Positions 20,193 through 29,362 of a DNA stretch of 51,662 nucleotides are shown here, one piece after another. Within the stretch, counting starts at the first letter, position 1; each line of letters starts with the position of its first letter. A program made the position numbers and the translations under genes. The stretch is taken from assembly GCA_905221605.1 (NCBI GenBank), contig CAJNDS010001113.1:855001-906662 (forward strand), written 5' to 3'. Source of the DNA: Symbiodinium natans. Taxonomy: Eukaryota; Sar; Dinophyceae; Suessiales; Symbiodiniaceae. Under the pieces are notes generated by a model, which was given only the letters and a program-made list of their open reading frames with translations, was not told the DNA's origin and searched no databases.

Positions 20193-20305
20193 AACCCAGT
20201 AACAGTGGCTTGTACTTCTCGGGGAGAATGGGTCAAACTCAGGGTCTGTCGGGTAGTATGATTGAAGGTTTGGGCCTGGGCCAGGTACTGTAAAGTTGGG
20301 CCTAG

Positions 20306-21607
20306 ATCACGTAATCCTACCTGTTGATGGTGAGGTTGAGGCTGTGACAAGGAGTGACAAAGAAACTACCTCCCGGAGACGAGGTTTACAACATCAGTGC
20401 CAGATACCAAAGCCCGAACGTGCTATGCCTTCTCCGAACCCCCCTAAATGTCACAACGGGACCATGGAAGGCTCACCAAACACTGGGTTTAGGGTTTAGG
20501 GTTTAGGGTTTCGGGTTTAGGGTTTCGGGTTGAACTGAGATCCCCGGCTAAGCAGGAGAAAGATGAGGGTGTCAGCGTGCCAGCCATGCAGGTCAATGCA
20601 GATTTGGAGGGCAGGAAGCCGTCATTACCTCAGTACGCAGTGGAGGTGTGTAGGGTATAGGGTTTAGGGCTTAGGGCTTAGGGTTTCGGGTTTAGGGTTT
20701 AGGGTGTAGGGGTACTTGGAGGTTCATGGTACTTCTTAACCAATTATATCTGTAAATATGACCATATTAGGGCCACTTCAGGGGCTTATAAGTGGGTTAC
20801 AAGTAAAGCTTGGGTAAATAGGTACCATGAACCTCCAAGTACCCCTAAACCCTAAACCCTAAACCCTAAACCCTAAACCCTAAACCCTAAACCCTAAACC
20901 CTAGGGTGCTCTCAGGCTTGCTTTCCGAACTTTGGAGCTGAACATTTGGGTCCTGACCCGACCTTGACTCAAGACAAGAGCATCGCCCTGCTCTGCGGCA
21001 CCATGCTCCTCCTGGACATTTGGGAGTTTACGAGAATAAGGGGTACCTTATTAAGGTGCTTTTTCTTCGGGGATCCTACTATTTGGGAGTTTACATTCGG
21101 GTCCAAACCCCCACGTGAGCTGCAGCCAAGAGGCATTGCGGTGAGCACTTCTGACCATGTTGGATAGTGTTGCCCTGTCACCAGCTGGGCGCTTCCCAAA
21201 ATAGGAGTACCCCGGTTATACCCCAAGGAGAACTAGGATGGCCTTTGAAACCCTCTGAAAAATATTCCTGAATATGATCCTCTTAAACCCCAATTAGTCC
21301 AGGGGCCGACCTAGAGAAGAGAATCCCCTTAAGGGCACACCTATGTTCGTAAAACTCCAGCTGTCTCCCCACTCAAAAGGACACAGGACACAGGGACGCG
21401 AGACACCATGCACTTGTACGGTTTAGGGGTTTGGGGTTTAGGGTTTAGGGTTTAGGGTTTAGGGTTTAGGGTTTAGGGTTTAGTCACGTCTCTTCGCTCT
21501 TTGACCGTGTGGAGCCTTTCGAGCTGGATCCGCGGAACATGGCGCTAAAGGATGCAAACATTGAGTCATACGAGCTGGAGCTCCTTCACATAAAGACCCA
21601 AGAGTAA
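20306..21607 (+). CDS. Gene I: multi-exon candidate with stop, unknown protein
   Basis: Exons: 20306-20334, 20363-20470 (LPPGDEVYNISARYQSPNV; donor AAG|GCTC), 20556-20645 (AAGCAG|GAG ... GTGGAG|GTG, exactly 30 codons; VPAMQVNADLEGRKP), 20916 to about 21054 (CTCAG|GCT; ACFPNFGAEHLGPDP, ALLCGTMLLLDIWEF; donor AAG|GTGC) and 21484-21607 (TTTAG|T; FDRVEPFELDPRNMALKD, ESYELELLHIKTQE; TAA). The joins 20470/20556 and 20645/20916 are phase 0 and 21054/21484 phase 2. The 20646-20915 intron holds telomere repeats around MITE family 1. The gap 20335-20362 would be only 28 nt, so the first join is doubtful. No family is recognised. Confidence 0.4.
20713..20841. mobile_element. MITE-like element, family 1, copy 2
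   Basis: 129 bp, arms TACTTGGAGGTTCATGGTAC and GTACCATGAACCTCCAAGTA. Flanked left by TTTAGGG and right by CCCTAAA, so the palindrome extends into opposed telomere arrays. It lies within a gene I intron. Confidence 0.8.
21231..21330. repeat. Dispersed repeat family 4, copy 1
   Basis: Begins AACTAGGATGGCCTTTGAAA and contains CTGAATATGATCCTCTT. The same stretch recurs at 29778 and, diverged, at 44858. No terminal repeats were seen. Confidence 0.7.
21420..21483. repeat. TTTAGGG array ending at a candidate acceptor
   Basis: Seven or more TTTAGGG copies. The last TTTAG abuts the gene I terminal exon, so the array itself supplies the AG. Confidence 0.8.
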
Positions 21608-21629
21608 CCTAGCAAATAAACAGGGTGCG

Positions 21630-21765
21630 CTTTTTGCTTTCAAGGGGCTGGTAAGGGCACCTATAGGCCCTGAAAAAGTGAATGCGGGCCGATACCATGA
21701 GTGGCACAAGGAGTAGAGGCCGCACCCTTTTTGGTTTCAAAGGGGCTTATAAGGGAACCTAAGCT
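21630..21765. repeat. Short direct repeat pair
   Basis: Two about 40-nt segments (CTTTTTG.TTTCAA.GGGGCT...TAAGGG) lie at about 21632-21668 and 21728-21763 in the same orientation. Confidence 0.6.
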
Positions 21766-21884
21766 TAAGAAAATCCTAAACCTTTCCCCCTAAACCCCCT
21801 AAACCCTAAACCCTAAACCCTAAACCCGAAACCCTAAACCCTAAACCCTAAACCCTAAACATCGACTCATAGCTTTCAACCCCC

Positions 21885-21957
21885 AAAAGCAGCGGAGTGA
21901 CTTCGGCGCAGCGTTGGCCCTTCGCATTGGCCACGCCCGGGATCGAACCTTACTAGG
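21885..21957 (+). CDS. Exon-like island
   Basis: After CCCAAAAG| the frame reads SDFGAALALRIGHARDR. It is isolated between two telomere arrays and no chain was found. Confidence 0.2.
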
Positions 21958-22129
21958 GTTTAGGGTTTAGGGTTTAGGGTTTAGAGTTTGGGGTTTCGAG
22001 CTATAGGGTTTTAGGGTTTAGAGCTATAGGGCTTAGGGTGGGTACCATTTCTCAATGGGCCAAAAGCTTCTGCAAAAAGACTTTTAAAGACCAAACGGCG
22101 CGAAAAGTAAGGCGCTTGCGCAGGGAACC

Positions 22130-22245
22130 CCCAAAACCCTAAACCCTAAACCCTAAACCCTAAACCCTAAACCCTAAACCCTAAACCCTAAACCCTAAAC
22201 CCTAAACCCTAAACCCTAAACCCTAAACCCTAAACCCTAAACCCT
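22130..22245. repeat. CCCTAAA array
   Basis: About 16 nearly perfect CCCTAAA copies, one of the longest islands in the window. Confidence 0.95.
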
Positions 22246-22838
22246 ACCAGGAAGAGTAGGCTTGCTGAAGTGCCTTTCGAGTCTCAGCTCTGCGGCTGAC
22301 AGGCGTAGGTCGTCGGGTCAAAGACGCCCTGCTTGCAGGCCTTGAGCTTAGGGGTTTAGGGTTTAGGGTTTAGGGTTTGGGGTTTAGGGCTAGGGTTTAG
22401 GGTTTAGGGCTAAGGTTTAGGAGGTTTACTAGTGAAAGCTCGGGGCATTGCAGGGATGCACACAGCCTCCCAGACAAGCCATGCAGGCAAACAAAGTGTC
22501 CGAGGAAACGAGTAGGAAGCCAAAGAGTCCAGTATTTCAGGGGTTTAGGGTTTAGGGTTTAGGGTTTAGAGTTTAGAGTTTAGGGTTTAGGGAAATATTC
22601 CCCAAGAGCCTAGTGCCCTTAGGTGAGGATGATGCCTTAAATCATATTAAGGATCCCTGTATACATTAAGGTATGTTCCTTCATTAAGGGGTATGGGGCT
22701 ATCTGGGAATAAGGTTCGCCCACCGTGAAGCACATATACGTCTCCTGAAGACCCAACTATGACTAAGTTTTGCCGCTGACCCTAAAACCCTAAACCCTAA
22801 CCTTAAACTCCAAGCCCTAAACCCTCTCCCCTAATCAG
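22246..22838. other. Telomere-repeat mosaic, no chained exons
   Basis: Alternating TTTAGGG islands (22345-22430, 22540-22592), CCCTAAA (22780-22830) and unique pieces. Short open islands (for example about 22453-22530, ANKVSEETSRKPKSP) are not linked to anything. Confidence 0.5.
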
Positions 22839-23589
22839 CACAGATATGCCGAGCTGCCAGTGATGCCACCGTGGGCGTATAACCAGCCTGGGAGGAGGCA
22901 CATATGAGGCTGCTACAACCCCAAAGGTAGCCGGGCCCCTTGAGTTACAAGTAGAAGCATGTACTTCCCAAATTGGGGGGTGGTTAGGGTTTAGGGCTTA
23001 GGGCTTAGGGCTGAGGGCTGAGGGTTTTAGGGTTTAGGGTTTAGGGTTTAGCTCTTTGGGCAATCGTCATCCCAATAAAACATCTGGGCCTCGGAGCTCC
23101 AGGTACGCACCTTTAGGGTTTAGAGGCTTCGCGCCTGAATTCTACCTCTCCTTTTGCCAGGCCTTGCTTAGGGTTTAGATTAGGGTCGCGGTTTAGGGTT
23201 TAGGGTTAGGCTTGGGATGTTCCCCCTTATACTGACAGTCCTCTCGTAACCCCCTATTGTGATCCCTTTTTAAGGACTTCTAGTAGAAGGGGGAACATCC
23301 CAGGTTATAAACCGATTAAGTACCTCCAGCACTTTCGCCAGAAACGGTGAGTCAGTAAAAGGACGATCCTTACCCTTGGCTGCACTCAGGAGGGTAGCTA
23401 TAAATTAAACTTTTAGCTGCTTTAATAACAAACCCAATAAACCCAACAAAGGTAAGGATCTAAAGTTACAGTAAAGTACCACAAAGTACCCTCAGAACAT
23501 GGACCTCGCGCCTCTTATGTGACTACAGCCGAGACCTTTTATTTGTTTCGGGGCTGTGGGAACCACATCATCTTCAGACCCCACCCTAA
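22839..23589 (+). CDS. Gene L: chained short exons, unknown protein
   Basis: Exons: 22839-22894 (AATCAG|CAC; YAELPVMPPWAYNQPG), 23052-23102 (TTTAG|CT, phase 1; ALWAIVIPIKHLGLGAP; donor CCAG|GTACGC), 23126-23160 (TAGAG|GC, phase 1; FAPEFYLSFCQ; donor AG|GCC), 23304-23346 (CCCAG|GTT, phase 0; donor ACG|GTGAGTC) and 23496 to about 23589 (CTCAG|AA, phase 1; ASYVTTAETFYLFRGCG). The last four join in phase. In another frame the final exon runs into a TAA made by a CCCTAAA unit. The exons are very short, so chance remains possible. No family is recognised. Confidence 0.35.
23213..23302. mobile_element. MITE-like element, family 2, copy 1, abutting an exon
   Basis: 90 bp with inverted ends TGGGATGTTCCCCCTT ... 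AAGGGGGAACATCCCA. Its right end sits directly against the CAG|GTT acceptor of a gene L exon, as an introner-like insertion would. Confidence 0.7.
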
Positions 23590-24330
23590 ACCCTAAACCC
23601 TAAACCCTAAACAACTCCCTGAAGTCCCTTTCTTTTTCCATCTGGGCTGGGAAGTCCCTCTCACATCCCTAAACCCTAGTCCCGAAACCCTAATGTACCC
23701 TAAACCCTAAACCCTATACCCCTAACCCTAAAGTCTATGCCAAGCCACAGGTCAAAATCCTAAATCCAACTGTTCTTGCAGCCCTTTAAACTGTGTTTAC
23801 GGTTTCAGGTGTAGGGTTCAAGGTGAGATAGAGTCAGAGTGTTTTTGTCACTCTATATAACCAAAGGTTTTGAGCATGAAAGCAAAGCATAGCACCATAT
23901 ATATGTATGTATAACTTGAGAAATAAAAATGTACATGTCATCAGATGCGACGATACATGGTCATCTCCATACAATAGCGTCCTATTTGGGGTACCCACTA
24001 CAAGGGGGGCCCCAAGTACTTAGGGGTACCCAAATAGGGACCTTAATTTCGAGATGTAAGTATCACCCTAAACCCTAAACCCTGCACCCGAAACCCTAAA
24101 CCCTAAACCCTAAACCCCAAACCCCAAACCCCAAACCCAAGTCAGTGTGTCAGCATGGGCCAGGTGGCATTGCAGCGTGGCGTGCAGCTCGCGCCCCCCC
24201 GGACCTCACCAGGAGCGGCGCTGCGGCTTTGGGGGACTTCGGAGGGCTTAGTGCTTAGGGCTTTTGCTACTTTAGGGTTTAGGGTTTAAGGTTTAGGAAA
24301 GCCCAAACCCACAAAAAACCCTAAATAGGC
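23590..24330. other. Telomere-repeat mosaic with small inverted repeat
   Basis: CCCTAAA islands (23583-23735, 24065-24145) and an inverted repeat at 23981-24038. A GC-rich open island at 24140-24250 has an ATG (MGQVALQRGVQLAPP) and a competing frame; it is unresolved. Confidence 0.45.
23981..24038. repeat. Inverted repeat CCTATTTGGGGTACC
   Basis: Arms CCTATTTGGGGTACC (23981-23995) and GGGTACCCAAATAGG (24024-24038) surround a 28-nt centre. Similar inner arms (GGTACCCAAAAAGGG) occur in the 48775 element. Confidence 0.75.
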
Positions 24331-24333
24331 GGC

Positions 24334-24563
24334 CGGCAAAATACCCGAATAGTTTCGCCTTCGCCCTGAAGTCGAAGCCTGGCAGGGCCTAAACCCCACA
24401 AACCCTAAATCCTAAACCCTTAAACCCTTAAACCCTAGTTAAACCCCAAACCCTAAAACCCTAAACCCTAAATCCCAACGCAAGGACTTCTTCTTGCAGC
24501 TCTGCGCGGCCTTTCGGCCCTCTGCACAGCCCACCGAGGGGGCATTCGCCAATCCTGCGGTTG
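24334..24563 (+). CDS. Exon-like islands, one with strong boundaries
   Basis: 24485-24563 runs from GCAAG|GAC to GGTTG|GTTTCG, 26 codons plus one base: DFFLQLCAAFRPSAQPTEG, then FANPAV. 24334-24394 (AAATAG|G) reads PAKYPNSFAFALKSKPGRA to a TAA. They are separated by CCCTAAA repeats and their order suggests different genes. Confidence 0.3.
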
Positions 24564-24692
24564 GTTTCGGGGTTTCGGGGTTTAGGATTTAGGCTTCTGC
24601 TGCATGAGTTGAGGGTTTAGAGCTTAGGGTTTCATCTGGCTGGTTCTTAGTTTAGGGTTTAGGGTTTAGGATTTAGGGTTTAGGGTTTAGGG
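24560..24692. repeat. TTTAGGG-type island, degenerate
   Basis: TTTCGGGG and TTTAGGG units interrupted by unique sequence. Confidence 0.75.
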
Positions 24693-24839
24693 TCTTACTA
24701 GGGAAGGAGAGCATGAGGTGCCCTTTAGAATCCCTTAAAGGGTATATATAGGGCCTTGATTCCCTCGTTCCCCTACTGAGCACCCGGGGTTTCGGGTCTA
24801 GTCGGGGAGTGTAAGTGCTTTCGGCTTTTGTGCAATATA

Positions 24840-25140
24840 CATATAAAAAACACAAGTATGAAGAGGTATACAAGTATACATATATATATATATATATAAC
24901 TATTACAACAGAATATATGTGCAACCCTCAAGGGTTTAGGGTTTAGGGTTTGTGGAATATACATATAAAACATGTACAAATCCAAATATACAAGGATATA
25001 CAATCAATATTTGTATGTGTATATATATATATATGCATATACACATATACATATATATATATATGTGCGTGTATGTATGATTTATACCTATATGTGTATT
25101 AAGAATAATCTTAACAAACATACAATAATAGTAATAATAA
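24840..25140. repeat. AT-rich microsatellite region
   Basis: (TA)n and (TATG)n tracts with a direct repeat of AATATACATATAAAA (24835 and 24956) split by a TTTAGGG island. No exon. Confidence 0.75.
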
Positions 25141-25182
25141 AAATCATAGCATAACTCTCAATAAAGAGAAATGCTTATTTAG

Positions 25183-25255
25183 CCAGACGAAACCCAGCAG
25201 CCAGACGCCAGAGGCAGAAGGCTCATCCGGCGTCCCGCTAAGGCTCGACAGCCGG
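25183..25255 (+). CDS. Exon-like island between telomere-type arrays
   Basis: After TATTTAG|C the frame reads QTKPSSQTPEAEGSSG, then VPLRLDSR, ending CGG|GTTTAG. The putative donor is the first unit of the adjoining TTTAGGG/TTTATAGGG array. Confidence 0.3.
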
Positions 25256-25256
25256 G

Positions 25257-25445
25257 TTTAGGGTTTAGGGTTTAGGGTTTATAGGGTTTATAGGGTTTAT
25301 TGGGTTTATAGGGTTTGTAGGGTTTCTAGGGTTTATAGGGTTTATTGGGTTTATAGGGTTTATAGGGTTTCTAGGGTTCAGAGGGTTTATAGGGTTTACG
25401 GGGTTTATGGGGTTTAGGGTTTTACAGGGTTTAGGGTTTAGGGTT
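25257..25445. repeat. TTTATAGGG 9-mer array
   Basis: About 20 units of a 9-mer (TTTATAGGG, with TTTATTGGG, TTTCTAGGG and TTTGTAGGG variants) flanked by TTTAGGG. It is a two-base-expanded derivative of the telomere motif. Because 9 is divisible by 3, the opposite strand reads as an Asn-Pro-Ile repeat, an artefact. Confidence 0.9.
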
Positions 25446-25748
25446 TTGGCCACCTGTCTAATTAGCCATGCGCCAGGGGGCAACTGCACAGAGAATGCAC
25501 TGCACACTGCACTTTAGGGTTTAGGGTTTCGGGCCTGCTCTGGAGCTCCGACCACTCTGTGTCGGCACTGGCAAGGCCACGTGCGTGCAATTCACAAGGC
25601 ACTCTTCTCACTCCGCAAAAAGACACCAGAAATAGATAAACATACATAAATCAGTTCATATGCAAAACATATAGCTAGTAACAAACATAGCAAGGCAACT
25701 AGTAAGCAAAATGGCATGGGATCTTATTCAGGTTCACTCCCTAGCCAG

Positions 25749-26138
25749 GCTTGCGGAGGAGGATCCTGTGGGCGCATTGCAGCGAAGCTCTTCGCAAGTG
25801 AAGCCTGCGGTTGATTTGAGGTTCTCTTGGGTTGGGACAAGAAAAAAAGCAGGAAGGTACATGGATCCTTAGGGTACGACCTTGATTTGAGGTTCTTCTG
25901 GGTCGTTGGATCTCTTGCTGTCCAGCTTTTTTCAGGGTTTTAAGGGTTTAGGGCTTCGGGGTAAGGTTCTACGACACTAGAATGGGCCACCGGACTACTG
26001 ATGAAAATCAGGGGGTGGCGTCGGGGGGGGGTGGGGAGTGGGGAGGTTCGGGGTTTGAGCCTTGCACTTCTCGGGCTTAGAGCTTTGTCAGTGGTCTGCG
26101 ATTGGAGAGCAAGACACACACACACACAGACACACACA

Positions 26139-26173
<35 letters not shown>

Positions 26174-26421
26174 AACAACAAATAAAACAACGAAAGCTGA
26201 AAGCAAGCCTCGACGCGGTCCTAACTGCACCTTTTTCCCTCAATCTGCATCCCTATCTCCTTCTCTCCAGGATGTTTAGGGTTTAGGGTTTTTTTTCTGG
26301 GGTAGTTAGGATAATTCCATTCTGGAAATTGTGGGCACGTCGGGTCGGGTCGGGTCGCTAATTTCACTAAAACGGGAAGCCGCGCCGGGACACTGTTGCC
26401 AGCACCATGTACATGGCGAAA
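25749..26421 (+). CDS. Gene N: chained exon candidates
   Basis: 25749-25820 (GCCAG|G ... TTTGAG|GTTC, phase 2 both ends; LAEEDPVGALQRSSSQVKP), 25966 to about 26016 (GTAAG|G, phase 2; FYDTRMGHRTTDENQ), about 26083-26112 (GCTTAG|AGC; SFVSGLRLESK) and 26310-26421 (GTTAG|GAT; DNSILEIVGTSGRVGSL, EAAPGHCC, TGA). The first join agrees in phase; the rest are plausible only. A (CA)n tract and telomere units lie in between. Confidence 0.28.
26114..26170. repeat. (CA)n microsatellite
   Basis: A CA repeat with two CAGA interruptions. Confidence 0.95.
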
Positions 26422-26475
26422 AGAACGGTTGAGGCTATACCCGAGGCAAAGAACTTGAATGATACTAACCCTACC

Positions 26476-26572
26476 TTGGAGTAGACCCTGGAACAAAGTA
26501 TATACATTTGAGGCATAAGTAGCTATAATAGGAACCCAGAAGCAACAACAGTACTAATGTGTCCTACTCCAA
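26476..26572. mobile_element. MITE-like element, family 3, copy 2
   Basis: 97 bp, ends TTGGAGTAG ... CTACTCCAA, most internal positions shared with 20095-20192. Same orientation. Confidence 0.75.
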
Positions 26573-26670
26573 AACCCAGCTTAAAAATTGTTTGGGGCAC
26601 CTTACAAGTCTCTTATTTTTGTGCCCCAGTGAAGTACACTAGTTTCAGAAACAAAAAGTGTAGTGAGTGT

Positions 26671-26730
26671 GGGTTTAGGGTTTAGGGTTTAGGGTTGAGG
26701 GTTTAGGGTTTAGGGTTTAGGGTTTAGGAC
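26671..26730. repeat. TTTAGGG array
   Basis: Eight units with one TTGAGGG variant. Confidence 0.9.
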
Positions 26731-26825
26731 GAACGAAGTAAGTGAACTCCCTTAGGTCCGGCGCTGTCACAGATTTCACCGGTCTAGGGGACTGAGGTTA
26801 AGAGTTAATTATGTGGGTTGCGGGT

Positions 26826-26890
26826 TGGGATGTTCCCCCTTATACTACCAGCTCCTTTATGAGTAAGGAGCTGTTAGTGTAGGGGGGGGA
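26826..26890. mobile_element. MITE-like element, family 2, copy 2 (shorter)
   Basis: Begins TGGGATGTTCCCCCTTATAC like the 23213 copy. The centre folds as CTCCTTA/TAAGGAG and the right arm is decayed to a G-run. Confidence 0.6.
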
Positions 26891-27032
26891 AGGGTTTGGG
26901 TGCTCAACCCTAAAAGCTAGTTGGGGGGTTTCCAGGAAATAGGGGCCACCCTTACCAAACTATTAAAATCCTTCTTTTTGGAACCCCCAAAAGGGTACTC
27001 CCTATTTTCGGAAAGCCCTCGGTGGGGGTATA

Positions 27033-27216
27033 ATGCAAGCCAGGCAGCTCGATGGCGATAGGCGCCCGGCAAGGCCTCTTTGCAAACACAAATTTGCAAA
27101 CAATGAGGGTTTAGGGTTTAGGGTTCAGAGGTATGGGATTCATGGGACCTTTCGAGACATGATCGGAATATACCAGATTTTTTGCAAAAAGGGCCCCAAG
27201 AGAGGGCCCAAACACT
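27033..27216 (+). CDS. Exon-like islands before gene J
   Basis: 27033-27107 is open from an ATG (QARQLDGDRRPARPL). After a TTTAGGG break, 27132-27216 reads FRDMIGIYQIFCKKGPKRG to a TAG in one frame or SWDLSRHDRNIPDFLQKG in another. Both frames are open, so the call is weak. Confidence 0.22.
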
Positions 27217-27310
27217 AGGGTTGAGGGTTTAGGGTTTCTCAGGTTGCGGTACCAACGCGAGGGCTGAACGTTCAGCGTTGCGTTCTAGCGAGCCGAGCAC
27301 ATGTCTAAGG

Positions 27311-27815
27311 CAGCGCCTGTGTCTGTGAGTCCCCGACGTGCTTCGGTAACACAGGAGCCCCAGCAGGCGATTACGGTCAATTTTCCAAAGATAGATAGCG
27401 GGTGAAATGAGATCTCTTTCAGTGGTTCTTTCTATACAGCTCTCTTACTAGCTGCAAAATCAACCAATGATACACAGGTTAAGAAAGACCTTTCCAGTGG
27501 CTTCTGTCTTGGCTTATACGTTTTGTTGCCAAAAGCCCGGTGACAGACCCATATCTTGGGGGCTTTTCGTGGAGCTTGTACTACAATATTGAGGGTTTGG
27601 CCTTTCTCCGCACGTCTCCATCTCTCAACAAGTCCCGGACCCTGAGACGCAAGCCCTTCTCAGCCCGAAGCACGACAACCGAAACCCTGAACAAGAAACC
27701 CTAAACCCTAAACCCTAAACCCTAAACCCTAAGAAGGGACTTCAGTGTCTGCCACGTCGCATTGCAGCTGCGCCTCACAAGAGGGTGGCTCGACTGCGGG
27801 AGCCGAAGTCGTGAA
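27311..27815 (+). CDS. Gene J: small basic protein candidate
   Basis: ATG at 27311 (GAGCACATGTCTAAGG) opens MSKAAPVSVSPRRASVTQE, QQAITVNFPKID, with a donor at GCGG|GTGAAA (phase 2). 27478 onward (CACAG|G, phase 2) gives RKTFPVASVLAYTFC and ISWGLFVELV. About 27591-27680 reads FLRTSPSLNKSRTLRRKP. A last exon from CTTCAG| at about 27739 reads RRIAAAPHKRVARL, then REPKS and a TGA. Net strongly basic. Only the first join is phase-checked. Confidence 0.33.
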
Positions 27816-28125
27816 AAACAGTCCCCATATCGGGTCAATTCTCTAAACTAGGGTCGCTTTTCTGGGCACCCTAAATAAGAAGGAACCCAGGAGTGACCAT
27901 ATTTCATATAACATAAATATAAGTATATATATATATATACATTTAACAGAAACTTAGAATACTTAAATTCTCTAGGCTCGTGAAACTAGTGGGTTCTCTC
28001 TTCAGACTCTGGTCCCTCCATCAGATGGTACAAGACGTCTTGGACTTTGGGGCGTTTCGGTTTTGGGGGTCAGGGTTTAGCACCCTGTGAACCCCCCAAC
28101 CCTCAACCCTGTGCTTCCGATTGAG

Positions 28126-28457
28126 GCAAAATCTATGGCTCATGGCTTCGGAGCCCCAAACTCCAAAGCAGCGACGGCAAAGCTTGCCCGCCCAGACCCT
28201 GTGCTAGAACTGCAGGCTAATTGCGGGAAACACTAAGCCCATTGCCTTTGCCCAAAACCCTAAGCCTTCACGGCCCTAAACCCTTCTGAAACCCCTGAGC
28301 CTGCCTAAAACCCCTAAACCCCAAACCCTAAACCCTAAACCCTAAACCCTAAACCTTCGAGGTTCTAAAAGGGGTCCGGGTGAGGGTTCTCGCGGAAAAG
28401 CTTCTGCAGAGGGCTCGTAGCCAGGAACGCAGTCCTGGGAGCTTCGTGCTGAGATAG
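28126..28457 (+). CDS. Gene K: two-exon 3' end with matching phases
   Basis: 28126-28215 is exactly 30 codons between GATTGAG|GCA and CTGCAG|GCT (AG|GC at both ends): MAHGFGAPNSKAATAKLAR, then PDPVLELQ. 28362-28457 follows CTTCGAG|GTT in phase 0: VLKGVRVRVLAEKLLQRAR, then SQERSPGSFVLR and a TAG. The intron between is mostly CCCTAAA. No family is recognised. This is the cleanest exon pair in the 19-32 kb mosaic. Confidence 0.4.
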
Positions 28458-28475
28458 CCCCAAACTCTGGGCTGC

Positions 28476-28570
28476 TTAGGGTTTAGGGTTTAGGGTTTAG
28501 GGTTTAGGGTTTAGGGTTTAGGGTTTAGGGTTTAGGGTTTAGGGTTTAGGGTTTAGGGTTTAGGGTTTAT
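28476..28570. repeat. TTTAGGG array
   Basis: About 13 near-perfect copies, immediately after gene K. Confidence 0.95.
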
Positions 28571-28913
28571 AAGGGTTAAGGGTTTAGGGCTGGACTTCGG
28601 GCAAAGGGTTTCAGGTTTAGAGGCTTAGGTCTTTAGGGTTTTAGGCTTTGTGGCTTTGGAGGGTCTTGGGGTTAGGGCCCGGGGCTTGTTTGAGTTTGGG
28701 CTTTGAGGAATGAGAGTTTGGGGCGAGGGGCTTCGGGTGGCAGCCACTGAGAACCCCGGTATCCTAGGTTTAGGGTTTAATTGGGGTGTAGGCGCTGGGT
28801 ACTTGCACATACATGAAGCTCATTCTGCTGACGATACACCCGAAAGAAGGAACACACCCAGGAACCCTGGACTCCTATAACCCCAAATGAGCCATTGTCT
28901 GCGTTGGCTCTCA

Positions 28914-28916
28914 CAG

Positions 28917-28950
<34 letters not shown>

Positions 28951-28952
28951 CC
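28914..28952. repeat. (TC)n microsatellite
   Basis: A CT/TC dinucleotide run with one interruption. Confidence 0.9.
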
Positions 28953-29026
28953 ACATCTCCTTGACCAGAGTTAGAAACCCTAAACCCTTCATCCAAACCC
29001 TAAACCCCAAACCCTAAACCTGCCAG

Positions 29027-29125
29027 GCTGCTGTCTTGCAAACTCCACCAGAGGCCAAGACGGTGCCCACCTTTCCTTTGCAGCCGTTCCCTTGCCTCAG
29101 CACAGGGAGTGACTACCTGCACCCT
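29027..29125 (+). CDS. Exon-like island, Pro-rich
   Basis: After CTGCCAG|GCT in phase 0: AAVLQTPPEAKTVPTFPLQP, then FPCLSTGSDYLH, running into CCCTAAA. No partner exon was found. Confidence 0.25.
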
Positions 29126-29262
29126 AAACCCTAGGCCCTAAACCATCAACCCTAAACCCCCAACACGAGGGCGTTTAAACACGCAGCGGTCTGCTGGGGC
29201 CGGGGTAGGGTCTCTCGAATGGTACTGAATCCTGGCGAAGGTGATGGGTGTATATGCATATG

Positions 29263-29362
29263 TTGGGATATACGAGCAGTCCTTAACAAGGATGACAATA
29301 CGGGGTTCTTTAATCCCTATTCGGGACTGTTAGTATGAAGGGGGGGGGGGGGCCCATCCCAA
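29263..29362. mobile_element. MITE-like element, family 2, copy 3
   Basis: 100 bp bounded by TTGGGAT ... ATCCCAA, with an internal (G)n run next to the right arm and the shared words ACTGTTAGTATGAAGG/CTTATACTACCAG. More diverged than the other copies. Confidence 0.5.

Noticed and set aside
21930-21960. tRNA-like T-arm (GGTTCGATCCC on the minus strand)
   Set aside because: The flanking bases do not form a 5-bp T stem and no acceptor stem or anticodon arm could be built. A + strand open frame covers the site.
25265-25507. Asn-Pro-Ile repeat protein on the minus strand
   Set aside because: Translation of the 9-mer TTTATAGGG array, whose period is divisible by 3; no independent coding evidence.
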